DNA of 64,000 nt from Nocardia cyriacigeorgica (lineage in GTDB: Bacteria; Actinomycetota; Actinomycetes; Mycobacteriales; Mycobacteriaceae): the NCBI RefSeq assembly GCF_029868385.1, contig NZ_JARWNX010000023.1, positions 1-64,000 of the forward strand. The letters run 5' to 3'. This document shows, one piece after another, positions 1 to 7,980 of this stretch. Each line of letters starts with the position of its first letter. Position 1 is the stretch's first letter. The notes beneath the pieces were generated by a model. It did no database searches, was not told where the DNA came from, and was given only the letters and a program-made list of their open reading frames with translations. Both the position numbers and the translations under genes were made by a program.

Positions 1-13
1 ATAGTTTCATAGA

Positions 14-132
14 GTTACGGCGGCTATAGCGGTGGGGAAACGCCCGGTCCCATTCCGAACCCGGAAGCTAAGGCCACCAGCGCCGATGGTACTGCACTCG
101 ACAGGGTGTGGGAGAGTAGGACACCGCCGGAA
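14..132 (+). rRNA. rrf: 5S ribosomal RNA
   Basis: The stretch has the full actinobacterial 5S layout: a 5' end beginning GTTACGGCGGC, the conserved CCCATTCCGAACCCGGAAG block (about 50-68), the GATGGTACTGC segment and a 3' end CACCGCCGGAAC complementary to the 5' end. Length is about 119 nt, normal for 5S. It is the last gene of an rRNA operon whose 16S and 23S genes would lie before the window. The exact ends are estimated from the pairing of the terminal helix. Confidence 0.96.
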
Positions 133-142
133 CATCCTTTCA

Positions 143-176
143 CGAAAGCCCCCCGACCACGGTCGGGGGGCTTTCG
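143..176 (+). terminator. rRNA operon terminator
   Basis: A perfect 16-bp inverted repeat (143-158 with 161-176) follows the 5S gene by 10 bases and is trailed by a T-containing stretch (TCGTCGTTTCT). This is a strong intrinsic-type terminator ending the rRNA operon. It also separates the operon from the convergent response-regulator gene that ends at 201. Confidence 0.9.
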
Positions 177-200
177 TCGTTTCTATGGTTCGGGAACGGA

Positions 201-857
201 TTACGGCTCTATCAGCCCGGCGCGAATGGCATAGCGGGTCAGAGCCAGACGATCGCGGAGGCCGAGTTTCTGCAAGATATTGGCGCGGTGGCGGTCGACC
301 GTCTTGACGCTGATCACCAGATCCCCGGCTATTTCGCGGGAGGAATAGCCCTCGGCGACGAGTTTGACGATCTCCTCCTCACGCGGGGTGAGGACCGTCT
401 GGGGGAGCGGATCGCCCTGGGTGGCACGCTCGAGCCAATCCCGGATGAGAGAGTTCACGGCGCCGGGATACAGGTACGGTTCGCCGCGCAGGGTGGCTCG
501 GCAGGCCTCGAGCAAGTCGCGGTCGGCGACGGATTTCAGGACGTAACCGGACGCGCCGACACGTAGCGACTCGAAGAAGTACTGCTCGTTGTCATACATC
601 GACAGCATGAGGATGCGCACGCCGGGGTTGTCGCGGTTGATTTCGCGGGCCGCCTGGATGCCGGTCATCCTCGGCATGGCGATATCGAGGATCGCGAGAT
701 CGACGGGCACCTGCGTGAGCTGCTGTACCGCCTCATAGCCGTTGGCGGCTTCGGCGACCACCGTGAGATCGGGTTCGGCGTCGAGGATCATCCGCAGACC
801 GGAACGGACGAGGGCATGATCGTCGGCGAGCAGGATTCGGGCCGGTGCGGTGCTCAT
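201..857 (-). CDS. NarL/LuxR-family response regulator
   Basis: A 218-residue DNA-binding response regulator. An N-terminal receiver domain (about 6-122) carries the acidic pair ADD at 11-13, the phosphoacceptor Asp58 (in ILDIAMP) and the conserved Lys near residue 109 (VLKS). A LuxR-type helix-turn-helix fills the C-terminus (about 153-215, starting LTPREEEIVKLVAEG). Its start overlaps the stop of the histidine kinase gene as ATGA (854-857), so the two are translationally coupled and form a NarX/NarL-like pair. The stimulus and target genes are not visible from the sequence. Confidence 0.93.
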   Translation of the reverse strand: MSTAPARILLADDHALVRSGLRMILDAEPDLTVVAEAANGYEAVQQLTQVPVDLAILDIAMPRMTGIQAAREINRDNPGVRILMLSMYDNEQYFFESLRVGASGYVLKSVADRDLLEACRATLRGEPYLYPGAVNSLIRDWLERATQGDPLPQTVLTPREEEIVKLVAEGYSSREIAGDLVISVKTVDRHRANILQKLGLRDRLALTRYAIRAGLIEP

Positions 858-1915
858 GATCGGCTTCCTCCGTGCGCTCGCGGGATCCGCAGGCAGACCT
901 CGGTGCCGTGTCCCGGCGGGGCTTCGATGGTCAGATCGGCATCGACGAGCAGCGCACGTTCGCGCATACCGCGGATACCTGCGCCCTCCTCGTCCACGCC
1001 GCCGCGGCCGTCGTCACGCACCCGCAGCACGAGCGAATCCCCATGCATACGCAGACTCAGCTCGACGCGGCGGGCCTCGGCGTGGCGGGCGATATTGGTC
1101 AGACTCTCCTGCGCGATGCGATAGCAGACCAACTCCACATCGGGAGCCAGCCGGGGCAGATTGCGGTCGACATCGCGGGTCACGGTGATCCCGGCGGTGG
1201 AGGCGAACTCGCTGCACAGCGCGGTGAGCGCGCTGGACAGACCGAGATCGTCCAGCACATCGGGCCGCAACCGGCGCGCGATCCCACGCACTTCGTCCAG
1301 ACAGGAACGCACGGTCTCCTGCGCACCGTGCAGGACATCGACGACATCGTCGGGTGCGCGGTCGGCGGCGCGTTTCATCGACAACAGTGCGACGGTGAGG
1401 CTTTGGCCGATCTCGTCGTGCAGCTCACGGGCGATGCGCTGCCGTTCGCCCTCCTGGGCGGCGAGTGCGGAAGCGCTGGCAATGGCGCGTTCGGACTCCA
1501 ACCGCTCCACCATGGCGTTGAACGAGTCGATCACGCGCGACATATCGCCGTTGCCGCGTTCGTCGAGCCTGCCGCTGCGGCGCAGGGGGTCCACGCGCTG
1601 CATGGAGGCGATGAGCTGGTCCAGCGGTGCGAGGCTCGACCGCAGCAGGAAGGCGTTGGCCGCGAGGATCACCGCGAGCCCGACCAGCAGGACCGGTATC
1701 TCGGTCAGCCGCACCCGCGAGGACACCGTGGCGGGTGATAGCGCCAGCACCAGGGTGCCGAAGGTGAACACCGATCCGTTGATGAGGAAGATCCGCCGGA
1801 ACAGGGCATCCGCCGGTGTCCGGGTGTGCCGCCGGAACAGGCCGATTCCACTTTCCGGACGGTCCATGACCCCAGTGTGGCCGCTGGTGCACATGGTGTC
1901 CATGGGGTGCGCCAC
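854..1915 (-). CDS. Two-component sensor histidine kinase (HisKA_3)
   Basis: A 353-residue NarX-type kinase. Two hydrophobic segments (about 42-60 and 72-91) with a very short loop between them suggest sensing in or near the membrane rather than by a large external domain. A HAMP-like linker follows (about 92-145), then the HisKA_3 dimerisation box ELHDEIGQ with phospho-acceptor His166, and a C-terminal HATPase domain with the DDGRGG nucleotide-binding motif. The chosen GTG start at 1915 has GGGGAG 8 bases upstream; ATG codons at 1903, 1894 and 1867 are alternatives. It should phosphorylate the response regulator encoded immediately downstream. Confidence 0.9.
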   Translation of the reverse strand: MAHPMDTMCTSGHTGVMDRPESGIGLFRRHTRTPADALFRRIFLINGSVFTFGTLVLALSPATVSSRVRLTEIPVLLVGLAVILAANAFLLRSSLAPLDQLIASMQRVDPLRRSGRLDERGNGDMSRVIDSFNAMVERLESERAIASASALAAQEGERQRIARELHDEIGQSLTVALLSMKRAADRAPDDVVDVLHGAQETVRSCLDEVRGIARRLRPDVLDDLGLSSALTALCSEFASTAGITVTRDVDRNLPRLAPDVELVCYRIAQESLTNIARHAEARRVELSLRMHGDSLVLRVRDDGRGGVDEEGAGIRGMRERALLVDADLTIEAPPGHGTEVCLRIPRAHGGSRS

Positions 1916-2041
1916 CCATTCCGCTCCCCGGCACTACATAGCGTCTGCCCACACAGATGGGTATGGGCACCGATAGTCGCCGACCCTGCCCGTCGCCAAG
2001 ACTGAGATCGACAACGCAGACGGTGGCGGGAGGTGCTCGAC

Positions 2042-2317
2042 ATGGACGTCGACCGCACCACTGTGCCGGGTAAGGGCACCGTGCACCATCTGCTGACCCG
2101 CAGTGGCGCCCGGTTCGCTCTGGTGGCAGGCAGCGACGGGAGCAAACACGTGCTGGTCTACGACACCGTCCGCGACGAACCCGTCCAGTCCATCGCCTTG
2201 GAGCCCGACGAGGCGGATCAGTTCGCCGAACTCTTGCACAGCGCGCCGATCCCCGATCGGGTGGCTCGCCTGGAACGGCTGATGGACCAGCTCACCGGCG
2301 AGCGGAGCCGCTCATGA
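2042..2317 (+). CDS. KhtT-N-like antiporter regulatory subunit, single domain
   Basis: A 91-residue protein resembling the N-terminal domain of KhtT/AmhM-type regulatory subunits of cation:proton antiporters. The family pattern of an early PG turn, a RSG strand, a VLVYD strand and a final L-x-P-D-E-A-D-x-x-A-E-L-L helix is all present. The RCK_C (TrkA-C) nucleotide-binding domain that normally follows is absent. The ATG at 2042 is preferred over the in-frame GTG at 2033 because GGGAGG lies at 2028-2033, 8 bases before it. It overlaps the CBS-domain gene by ATGA and sits two genes before an ArsB/NhaD permease, so it may regulate that transporter. Family assignment is by pattern only. Confidence 0.72.
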   Translation: MDVDRTTVPGKGTVHHLLTRSGARFALVAGSDGSKHVLVYDTVRDEPVQSIALEPDEADQFAELLHSAPIPDRVARLERLMDQLTGERSRS

Positions 2318-2811
2318 CCACTGTTTTCCCGCACGCGCGACGGGGCCAATCGATGCAAGCACATGAGATCGCGATCCAGCTGCCGACCGTCCACCCCGGT
2401 GATCCGGTGGCCAAGGCGATGCGGTTGATGGTCGTCAACCGGCTGCCGGGGATGATCGTCGTCGATGACGACGATCGTCCCGTCGCCGTCCTGCCCGGCA
2501 CCCAGGTGCTGCGGTTGGCGATTCCCAGCTCGTATCAGGACGATCCGGCCCTGGCCCGCACCATCGATGAAGTGCACGCCGAACTGTTCTGGCGTGATCC
2601 CGGCCATCTCACGGTGGGTGACTGCTTGCCCGAGCGTTCGGCCAAACCCGCCATCGTCCGCCCGGATGCGACGCTGCTCGAGATCGCGGCGCTGATGGCG
2701 CAGCGGCACAGCCCGCTGGTCGCGGTGGTCAACCATTCGCGCACGTTGCTCGGTGCGGTGACACTGGAACGTCTGCTGATCAGCCTGGCCGTTGCCGGTC
2801 CCGAAGACTGA
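2314..2811 (+). CDS. CBS-domain protein
   Basis: A 165-residue soluble protein made of two CBS motifs, roughly residues 12-75 and 100-160, the usual adenosine-nucleotide-binding Bateman module. The repeats show the standard pattern of V-x-x-G-D-P-V-x-x-A-x-x-x-M and H-S-P-L-V-A-V-V. There is no membrane segment or catalytic domain. It overlaps the KhtT-N-like gene (ATGA at 2314-2317) and precedes the ArsB/NhaD permease by 28 bases. Both small proteins are therefore plausibly cytoplasmic sensors of that permease; ligand and target are inferred from context only. Confidence 0.86.
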   Translation: MTTVFPHARRGQSMQAHEIAIQLPTVHPGDPVAKAMRLMVVNRLPGMIVVDDDDRPVAVLPGTQVLRLAIPSSYQDDPALARTIDEVHAELFWRDPGHLTVGDCLPERSAKPAIVRPDATLLEIAALMAQRHSPLVAVVNHSRTLLGAVTLERLLISLAVAGPED

Positions 2812-2839
2812 CCGCCACCCGGCCGAGGCGAGGTGAGCG

Positions 2840-4123
2840 ATGAACCAGCTGGTGGCCGTTGCCATTTTCATCGGGGCGTTCTGGTTCATCGCGACCGAAC
2901 GGGCCGACAAGGTCAAGATCGTGCTCATCGGCGCGGGGCTGATGACCATCTTCGGTCTGGTCCCCGGCGAGGAGGTGTTCTACAACGCGCATGCGGGCAT
3001 CGACTGGAATGTCATCTTCCTGCTGCTCGGCATGATGATCATCGTCGGTGTCATCAAACAGACCGGGTTGTTCGACTTCCTTGCCATCTGGGCCGCGAAA
3101 CGTTCACACGGTAATCCGTTCCGGCTCATGGTGATGCTGATGATCATCACCGCGGTGGCTTCGCCGATCCTGGACAATGTCACGATCATCATGCTCATCG
3201 CGCCGGTCACGATCGTCGTCTGCGATCGGCTCGGGATGGCGGCGCAGCCGTTCATCATCGCCGAAGTGCTCGCGGCGAATATCGGCGGCGCGGCCACCCT
3301 GGTCGGTGATCCGCCCAACATCATCATCGGTAGCCGAGCGGGATTGAGCTTCAACGACTTTCTCATTCATATGGCGCCAGCGGTCGCGGTGATCTTCATG
3401 CTGTTCGTGGTGTTCACGCGCTGGTTGTTCCGTGCGCATCTGCGACAGGAATCCGAACACATCACCACGGTGATGGCGTTGCAGGAACGGCGGGCCATCA
3501 CCGATACCCGGCTGCTCACCCGGTCCTTGCTCGTGCTCGGCGGCGTGATCATCGGTTTCGGGTTGCATTCGGTGCTGCATGTCGCGCCGTCGATCATCGC
3601 GTTGCTGGGTGCCGGGGCGATGGTGCTGATCTCGCGGCTCGATGTGGGCGATGTGCTGCGCGAAGTCGAATGGGGCACCCTGGTGTTCTTCATGGGGTTG
3701 TTCGTGATGGTGGCGGGGCTGGTGCATACCGGTGTGATCGACCGGATCGGTGACGCCGCCGTCGCCGCGTTCGGCGACAACCCGCTGCTCGCCTCGGCGA
3801 CGCTGGTGTTCGGCTCGGCGGTCGTCGCCTCGTTCATCGACAATATTCCGTATACGACGACGATGGCGCCGGTGGTCGAAGGGCTCGTGGACCAGACACC
3901 GGATCCCGCTCAGGGGCAGGCGCTGTGGTGGTCGTTCGCATTCGGCGCCGATTTCAGCGGTAACGGGACGGCGGTCGCGGCCAGCGCCAATGTCGTCGCC
4001 CTGGATATCGCGCGCCGCGCCGGGCATCCGATCACCTTCTGGCAGTTCACCCGGTACGGAATCGTGGTGACAGCGCTCAGCAGCATCCTGGCGTGGATCT
4101 ATATCGCCATGCGCTATTTCTGA
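2840..4123 (+). CDS. ArsB/NhaD-type ion permease (SLC13-like)
   Basis: A 427-residue integral membrane protein of the ion-transporter superfamily. About ten to twelve hydrophobic segments are visible. The family signatures are present: a first half containing NVIFLLLGMMIIVG and SPILDNVTIIMLIAP, followed by NIGGAATLVGDPPNIIIGS, and a second half repeating the Asp-Asn helix break as VASFIDNIPYTTTMAPVVE. These are the two inverted repeats typical of ArsB/NhaD/P proteins. The substrate could be Na+/H+, arsenite or an organic anion. The absence of other arsenic genes and the neighbouring KhtT-N-like and CBS genes favour cation/proton exchange. GAGGTGAG precedes the ATG. Confidence 0.87.
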   Translation: MNQLVAVAIFIGAFWFIATERADKVKIVLIGAGLMTIFGLVPGEEVFYNAHAGIDWNVIFLLLGMMIIVGVIKQTGLFDFLAIWAAKRSHGNPFRLMVMLMIITAVASPILDNVTIIMLIAPVTIVVCDRLGMAAQPFIIAEVLAANIGGAATLVGDPPNIIIGSRAGLSFNDFLIHMAPAVAVIFMLFVVFTRWLFRAHLRQESEHITTVMALQERRAITDTRLLTRSLLVLGGVIIGFGLHSVLHVAPSIIALLGAGAMVLISRLDVGDVLREVEWGTLVFFMGLFVMVAGLVHTGVIDRIGDAAVAAFGDNPLLASATLVFGSAVVASFIDNIPYTTTMAPVVEGLVDQTPDPAQGQALWWSFAFGADFSGNGTAVAASANVVALDIARRAGHPITFWQFTRYGIVVTALSSILAWIYIAMRYF

Positions 4124-4198
4124 TCGGATCGCGATCGGTCGGCGGGCGCTCGTGGCAGACTCGGAGGCGAACCGACCGCACGACGAGAGGGATCAACG

Positions 4199-4630
4199 AT
4201 GCGCACCCACCTTCGGCGATTCGGGCCCGCCGCCGCTCTCGGCGTCATCGCGCTGGCGACGGTGTTCACGGCGCCCGGAGCCACCGCCGCGGTGACCGGA
4301 GTGAGCGTGGCCGCCGGACCGGAAGGCCTGCGCACCGGATGCGCCGTCACGGTGACCGCCACTGTCGACGCACCGCCGTGGGAGGCGGGCGAGATCACGA
4401 TCATCAACAGCGGCGGATCGGTCCCCGGAAACGGTGAACGCCTCGGCCAGGCGGTGTATCACCCCGAGAACGGGACGGCGACGTTCGAGTGGACACCGAA
4501 ATACACCGGACGACAGAACATCACCGCTCAGCAATTCACACCGGGGCAGTACACGTCCTCGAAGTACATCGAGGTGGATGTACAGGGCCGCGGTATCGAC
4601 GCCGGGAGTTCCTGCCTGCCCCTGCCATGA
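4199..4630 (+). CDS. Small secreted protein, Ig-like fold suspected
   Basis: A 143-residue protein with a clear Sec signal peptide (about 1-31: a basic start, a hydrophobic core, then GATAA). The mature part is rich in Val, Thr and Gly with alternating hydrophobic residues. It includes the phrase TATFEWTPKYTGRQNITAQQ, typical of bacterial Ig-like beta-sandwich domains. Two Cys (in RTGCAV and the C-terminal SSCLP) could form a disulfide. GAGAGGGATC precedes the ATG. No enzymatic motif is seen. Function unknown; similar small exported proteins are frequent in Nocardia. Confidence 0.75.
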   Translation: MRTHLRRFGPAAALGVIALATVFTAPGATAAVTGVSVAAGPEGLRTGCAVTVTATVDAPPWEAGEITIINSGGSVPGNGERLGQAVYHPENGTATFEWTPKYTGRQNITAQQFTPGQYTSSKYIEVDVQGRGIDAGSSCLPLP

Positions 4631-4750
4631 GGGGCAGACGAGGCGGGCACCCAGAATCCGGGATTCGACCTCCTCGGCGAGTTGGAGCAGGCCGGGCGGC
4701 CTCGAACGTAGCTCTGACGCTCGAGACCACCCAACCTCGCCCCGGTGTGC

Positions 4751-4957
4751 TCAGCCGCGGTCGAACTCGGCGTGACGGAGGCTGGTGGTGAAGGCGTCCC
4801 ATTCGGCTGGGGCGAAGACAAGTGCCGGGCCGGTGGGGTTCTTGGAGTCGCGGACCCCGACCAACCCCTCGTCGAGGTGGGCGACTTCCACGCACTGGGC
4901 GTTCGATTCGCTATGGCGACTCTTGAACCATCGTGCACCGGCTAAGTCGACGTTCAC
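4751..4957 (-). CDS. DUF397 protein
   Basis: A 68-residue protein matching the DUF397 pattern: an aromatic-Lys-Ser start (ARWFKSRHS), a central CVEVA followed by VGVRDSKNPTGP, and a C-terminal A-x-E-W-x-x-F. DUF397 proteins are almost always encoded next to an XRE/DUF5753 regulator, as here: its start overlaps the stop of the regulator gene (4954-4957). In Streptomyces such pairs (WhiJ-type) influence development; the biochemical role of DUF397 is unclear, and antagonism of the partner regulator is the usual proposal. Confidence 0.9.
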   Translation of the reverse strand: MNVDLAGARWFKSRHSESNAQCVEVAHLDEGLVGVRDSKNPTGPALVFAPAEWDAFTTSLRHAEFDRG

Positions 4958-5838
4958 CGCTGGTCATGCTCCCTTGCTACCTGCCGGAGCAGGTCTCGCG
5001 TTCTCGCTTCATCCAGTGCCTGGTACCGGATGAAGTCAGCGAGCTCAGTGTAACGCTGCACGTCTTCTCGCTTTTCCAGGTACATGTCACTGCTCATACC
5101 GCCGTCCAGGTAAACAACCGGTGGCTCTATCGGTGTGCCCTTCGAAGTCGTTCCGAAATCGAGGATGACAAACGGCCCAGTCATCAATCCCCAGGCCAAA
5201 CCGGCCGAGTAAGGGTGGACGCGGAGCGTGATGTTGTCGCGTTTGCCGACCTCCGCGAGTTCCCGTAGCTGTGCAGCCATGATTCGCGGGCTCCCAACCA
5301 CACGATGCAGCGCGGACTCGTGAAGGAGTACTTCCAACTGGAGCGGGCTTGCCTTGCGAGTCACGATTGCCTGTCGTTTGAGCCGGACCTGCACGCGTCG
5401 TTCGATGTCATCTTGACTGTCGAATCCGGGGAACGCCGCAATCAGCGCGCGCGCGTAGTCCGGGGTTTGTAGCAGACCGGGGACTTGTTCGCAGTACGAC
5501 AGGAGGCGCCGTGCCGAGGTCTCCATACCGACGTACATGTTGAACGCGTTGCTGAACATTCCGCCGAACGCGGTGACATCAGGGTTGTTCGCTGCCTTGA
5601 TCGCCAAGTCGACGGCCTGCTCGGTCTCGATTGCGGCTACTTCGTAGAGCTCACACAACGCGCGCACATCCTGCTTACGCAGCTTCTGTGGGCGCCCGGT
5701 CTCCATGCGTTGTAGCGCGGCTGTACTGAGCTGAACCTCCGCAGCTGCCGCCGCGATTGTCAGGCCGCGACCCTCTCTCCGCTCTCTCAGGAACCGTCCG
5801 AGCTGGCGGCGAAGCAGCGTGGGTGACTCCTCTGACAT
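4954..5838 (-). CDS. XRE-family regulator with DUF5753 domain
   Basis: A 294-residue regulator. The N-terminus (about 10-70) is an XRE helix-turn-helix, with the phrase LRERREGRGLTIAAAAAEVQ and the recognition stretch LSTAALQRMETG. The rest is a DUF5753 domain (about 90-285), recognisable by the E-x-x-A-x-x-L-x-x-Y-x-x-x-x-V-P-G-L-L-Q-T block and the late FVILDFG and VVYLD strands. The start at 5838 has GGGAG a few bases upstream; the frame continues to 5928 without a better start. Codon choice is somewhat less GC-biased than in its neighbours, consistent with an accessory gene. Confidence 0.92.
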   Translation of the reverse strand: MSEESPTLLRRQLGRFLRERREGRGLTIAAAAAEVQLSTAALQRMETGRPQKLRKQDVRALCELYEVAAIETEQAVDLAIKAANNPDVTAFGGMFSNAFNMYVGMETSARRLLSYCEQVPGLLQTPDYARALIAAFPGFDSQDDIERRVQVRLKRQAIVTRKASPLQLEVLLHESALHRVVGSPRIMAAQLRELAEVGKRDNITLRVHPYSAGLAWGLMTGPFVILDFGTTSKGTPIEPPVVYLDGGMSSDMYLEKREDVQRYTELADFIRYQALDEARTRDLLRQVAREHDQR

Positions 5839-6103
5839 CAAGGCTCCCTCTGAATTGAGTTTGACCGCAGGCGATTTTGAATCCATGGTCTCGCAAATCT
5901 GACGACTCTCGTGGGACTTTGAACGCATTGGTTTGAAGATTCAGATGCGTTGCAGCCGAGAGCGTGGCGAGTGGTCTCCTTGTGGGGCGCCCGGCAGGGA
6001 GGACGCCAACCCGGACCCCTCCGCAGCTCCCGTTCCCGGTGCCGGTCATCCACCGGGCCGGGCGCACCCGAACACTTCCGACTACCTGACTCGAGGTCTG
6101 CTC

Positions 6104-6598
6104 ATGGAGCACATGGCGTGTGGTGACACTCCGGTGTCGCGGTGCGAGTTCTATCGCAGGGTGTGTGGTTTGGCCGCTGTTGTGCGGCCCGGTACCGGGC
6201 GGATCGTCATGCCAGCGGGGTCGGTGTGGGCGTTACGGATGACCGCCGGGCTCGGGCAGGCGGTGCGCCACGACCTGCATTCCCGGCGGTATGCGGTGGG
6301 GCCCATCGTTTCTCATCCGCGGTCGGGTACCTGGACGTTTCTGGTGCGGCCCGATCTGCCGGAATCGGATCGGCTCTTCGCGCAGCTGTACGGCGTGGGG
6401 GTGGCGGTGCACCGGTACGGCGGGGAGATCGCGTTGCCGTCGCCGGGGGATCGGCCGTTCACCATGCGGCAGTGGGTGGAACCGCTGCGCGACCGGTTCC
6501 GGCCTTCGGCGGCAATGGTGGTGGCGGCGGTCAGCCGGTGCCTGCCGGTCGGGAAGATCGATCTGCGGCTGCTCGACGACGAGCCGACCGCACGATGA
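6104..6598 (+). CDS. Hypothetical protein, divergent from XRE regulator
   Basis: A 164-residue cytoplasmic protein without membrane segments. ATG at 6104 is chosen because GAGG (6093-6096) precedes it by 7 bases. Visible features are CGLAAVVRPGTGRIVMPAGSV near the start and a middle block with HPRSGTWTFLVRPDLP. That block faintly recalls the short primase/polymerase-N-like proteins found beside DUF397 loci in Streptomyces; this resemblance is weak and no catalytic motif is visible. It overlaps the next gene as ATGA (6595-6598), so the two are likely co-expressed, divergently from the XRE gene. Confidence 0.65.
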   Translation: MEHMACGDTPVSRCEFYRRVCGLAAVVRPGTGRIVMPAGSVWALRMTAGLGQAVRHDLHSRRYAVGPIVSHPRSGTWTFLVRPDLPESDRLFAQLYGVGVAVHRYGGEIALPSPGDRPFTMRQWVEPLRDRFRPSAAMVVAAVSRCLPVGKIDLRLLDDEPTAR

Positions 6599-7149
6599 TG
6601 GATGCCGATGGGGGAGAGGCGATATCGACCGTCCCGGCTGCCGACGATTCCGGTGCGCTCGCGCGCCCACCACTGCTGCCGGATGCGGGCCGCCTGTTCC
6701 GGGTCTTCTGCGCGGTCGATCCGGTGGATGATCCGCTGGTTCATTCGGCCGTGGCGGTGCTGTCGGTGTGGGTTCGGCATTACGAATTGAGGTGCAGGCC
6801 GATGCTCGGTCGGCTGGCGGGGCAACTCGACCTCTACATCTACCTGATCGACTGCCATGCCGAAGACATCGTCGCCCGCCGGACCATCGCGCCGGAGGGC
6901 GACGAAATGCACTACACCTACGGCGAACACGTCGCGTTGCTCACCTCCGACTTCGTCCGCTACAAACGTGAACAATCCAGCCCCGGCGGCGTCACCGACG
7001 AACAGGCCCTCCATCACCACCGTCACTGGCAGGGATTCGACACGATGGTGGCCGCCGTCCATGCCGGTGCCGTGCGGCTGAAACCGCCGCGCGATCCGTC
7101 GTCACCGCGATTCACCGCGCCGCATCGCCCGCCGCGCGTCGAGGAGTGA
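6595..7149 (+). CDS. Hypothetical protein (possibly DUF4254-like)
   Basis: A 184-residue protein starting either at the ATG at 6595, which overlaps the previous stop, or the ATG at 6598 directly after it. The middle is helical and carries the pattern L-x-V-W-V-R-H-Y-E-L-R followed by L-D-L-Y-I-Y-L-I-D, slightly reminiscent of Nocardia DUF4254 proteins. I am not sure of this family. The C-terminus is Pro/Arg-rich and looks disordered. Coupled to the preceding gene; function unknown. Confidence 0.6.
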   Translation: MMDADGGEAISTVPAADDSGALARPPLLPDAGRLFRVFCAVDPVDDPLVHSAVAVLSVWVRHYELRCRPMLGRLAGQLDLYIYLIDCHAEDIVARRTIAPEGDEMHYTYGEHVALLTSDFVRYKREQSSPGGVTDEQALHHHRHWQGFDTMVAAVHAGAVRLKPPRDPSSPRFTAPHRPPRVEE

Positions 7150-7175
7150 TTCCCCGGACTGTGAGGATGTATGGA

Positions 7176-7469
7176 GTGATCACCGAGCATGCACTCTTGA
7201 ATGTCGTTCGCGGCCGCGAGGCCGACTTCGAAGCCGCCTTCGCCGAGGCCCGCGAGATCATCGCGGCGAGGCCCGGCTTCGGCAAGCTCACGCTCTCACG
7301 GTCGATGGAGTCGCCGGGCACGTACCTACTGCTCGTCGAATGGGACAGCCTCGAGGACCACACCGTCGGATTTCGCCGGTCGCCGGACTATCAGCGGTGG
7401 AAGGCGCTTCTGCACCACTTCTACGATCCGTTCCCGACTGTCGAGCACTTCCGGCCGGTGTGCGAGTGA
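7176..7469 (+). CDS. Antibiotic biosynthesis monooxygenase-like (ABM) protein
   Basis: A 97-residue single-domain protein with the dimeric alpha+beta barrel (ABM/EthD-like) pattern: an opening ITEHALLNV strand, G-R-E-A-D-F-E-A-A-F-A-E-A, then TYLLLVEWDSLEDH and a C-terminal SPDYQRW followed by HHFYDP. Proteins of this group act as small cofactor-free oxygenases, or as heme or quinone-binding proteins; the substrate here is unknown. GTG at 7176 is preferred because the family usually begins M-I-T-E-H, with GAGG 9 bases upstream; the frame is open back to a GTG at 7146. It ends 2 bases from the convergent MerR gene. Confidence 0.83.
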   Translation: MITEHALLNVVRGREADFEAAFAEAREIIAARPGFGKLTLSRSMESPGTYLLLVEWDSLEDHTVGFRRSPDYQRWKALLHHFYDPFPTVEHFRPVCE

Positions 7470-7471
7470 TC

Positions 7472-7870
7472 TCAGAGGATCGGCAGGTCAGGTGGGAGCT
7501 GGAGGGCTACCGAGACCAGGGAGTGCACTCGGGCGGCGATGATGTCGAGCAGGCCCTGGATCTCGGCGGGCGCCTTCTCGGCGGCGGTCTGGAGGTTCTT
7601 CAGATCGCCGTCGATCTGGGCCAGGGCCTTGCCGGTATCGCCGGGGCGGGCGTTGAGGGCGGCGGCGATCTCCTCCAGCGGGATGCCCTGGGCTTCGAGA
7701 CGCTGGATGAGGTTGATGCGGTCGACGTCGCCGGGGTGGTACAGGCGGTAGCCGCCCGCGGTGCGCTCGGCGGGGGTGAGTAGCCCGAGGCCGGTGTAGT
7801 AGTCGATGGTCCGGTTGCTGACTCCCGCACGGGTGGCCAATTCGCCGATCCTGACCAGGGTGTCGGTCAT
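7472..7870 (-). CDS. MerR-family transcriptional regulator
   Basis: A 132-residue MerR regulator. The N-terminal winged helix-turn-helix is complete (about 5-72), with RIGELATRAGVSNRTIDYYTGLGLL and GGYRLYHPGDVDRI. A coiled-coil dimerisation helix (about 75-115) and a short tail follow. There is no cysteine in the effector region, so metal sensing of the CueR/ZntR kind is unlikely. The start at 7870 has a perfect AAAGGAGG 3-4 bases upstream. It is divergent from the DedA gene, and the short intergenic region contains an inverted repeat that may be its operator. Confidence 0.9.
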   Translation of the reverse strand: MTDTLVRIGELATRAGVSNRTIDYYTGLGLLTPAERTAGGYRLYHPGDVDRINLIQRLEAQGIPLEEIAAALNARPGDTGKALAQIDGDLKNLQTAAEKAPAEIQGLLDIIAARVHSLVSVALQLPPDLPIL

Positions 7871-7951
7871 GGGCCTCCTTTCGCGCGGCGGTGAAACGAT
7901 ACAGCGCTTGGCGGCCCGGCTGCGAGGAGCGCCACGCAATACCCAAACCAT

Positions 7952-7971
7952 ACAGTCGCGCGTGTTACTGT
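7952..7971 (+). promoter_or_regulatory. Inverted repeat / putative leaderless promoter of the DedA gene
   Basis: ACAGT (7952-7956) and ACTGT (7967-7971) form a 5-bp inverted repeat with a 10-base spacer in the MerR-DedA intergenic region. TACTGT at 7966-7971 has a -10 hexamer appearance with 9 bases to the DedA ATG at 7981, and no ribosome binding site precedes that ATG. A leaderless transcript starting near the ATG, controlled by the divergent MerR protein, is an inference. Confidence 0.4.
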
Positions 7972-7980
7972 GGGACCGCG

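Noticed and set aside
32..307. Plus-strand open frame over the 5S gene
   Set aside because: It runs through a structural RNA and the rRNA terminator, and no family is visible.
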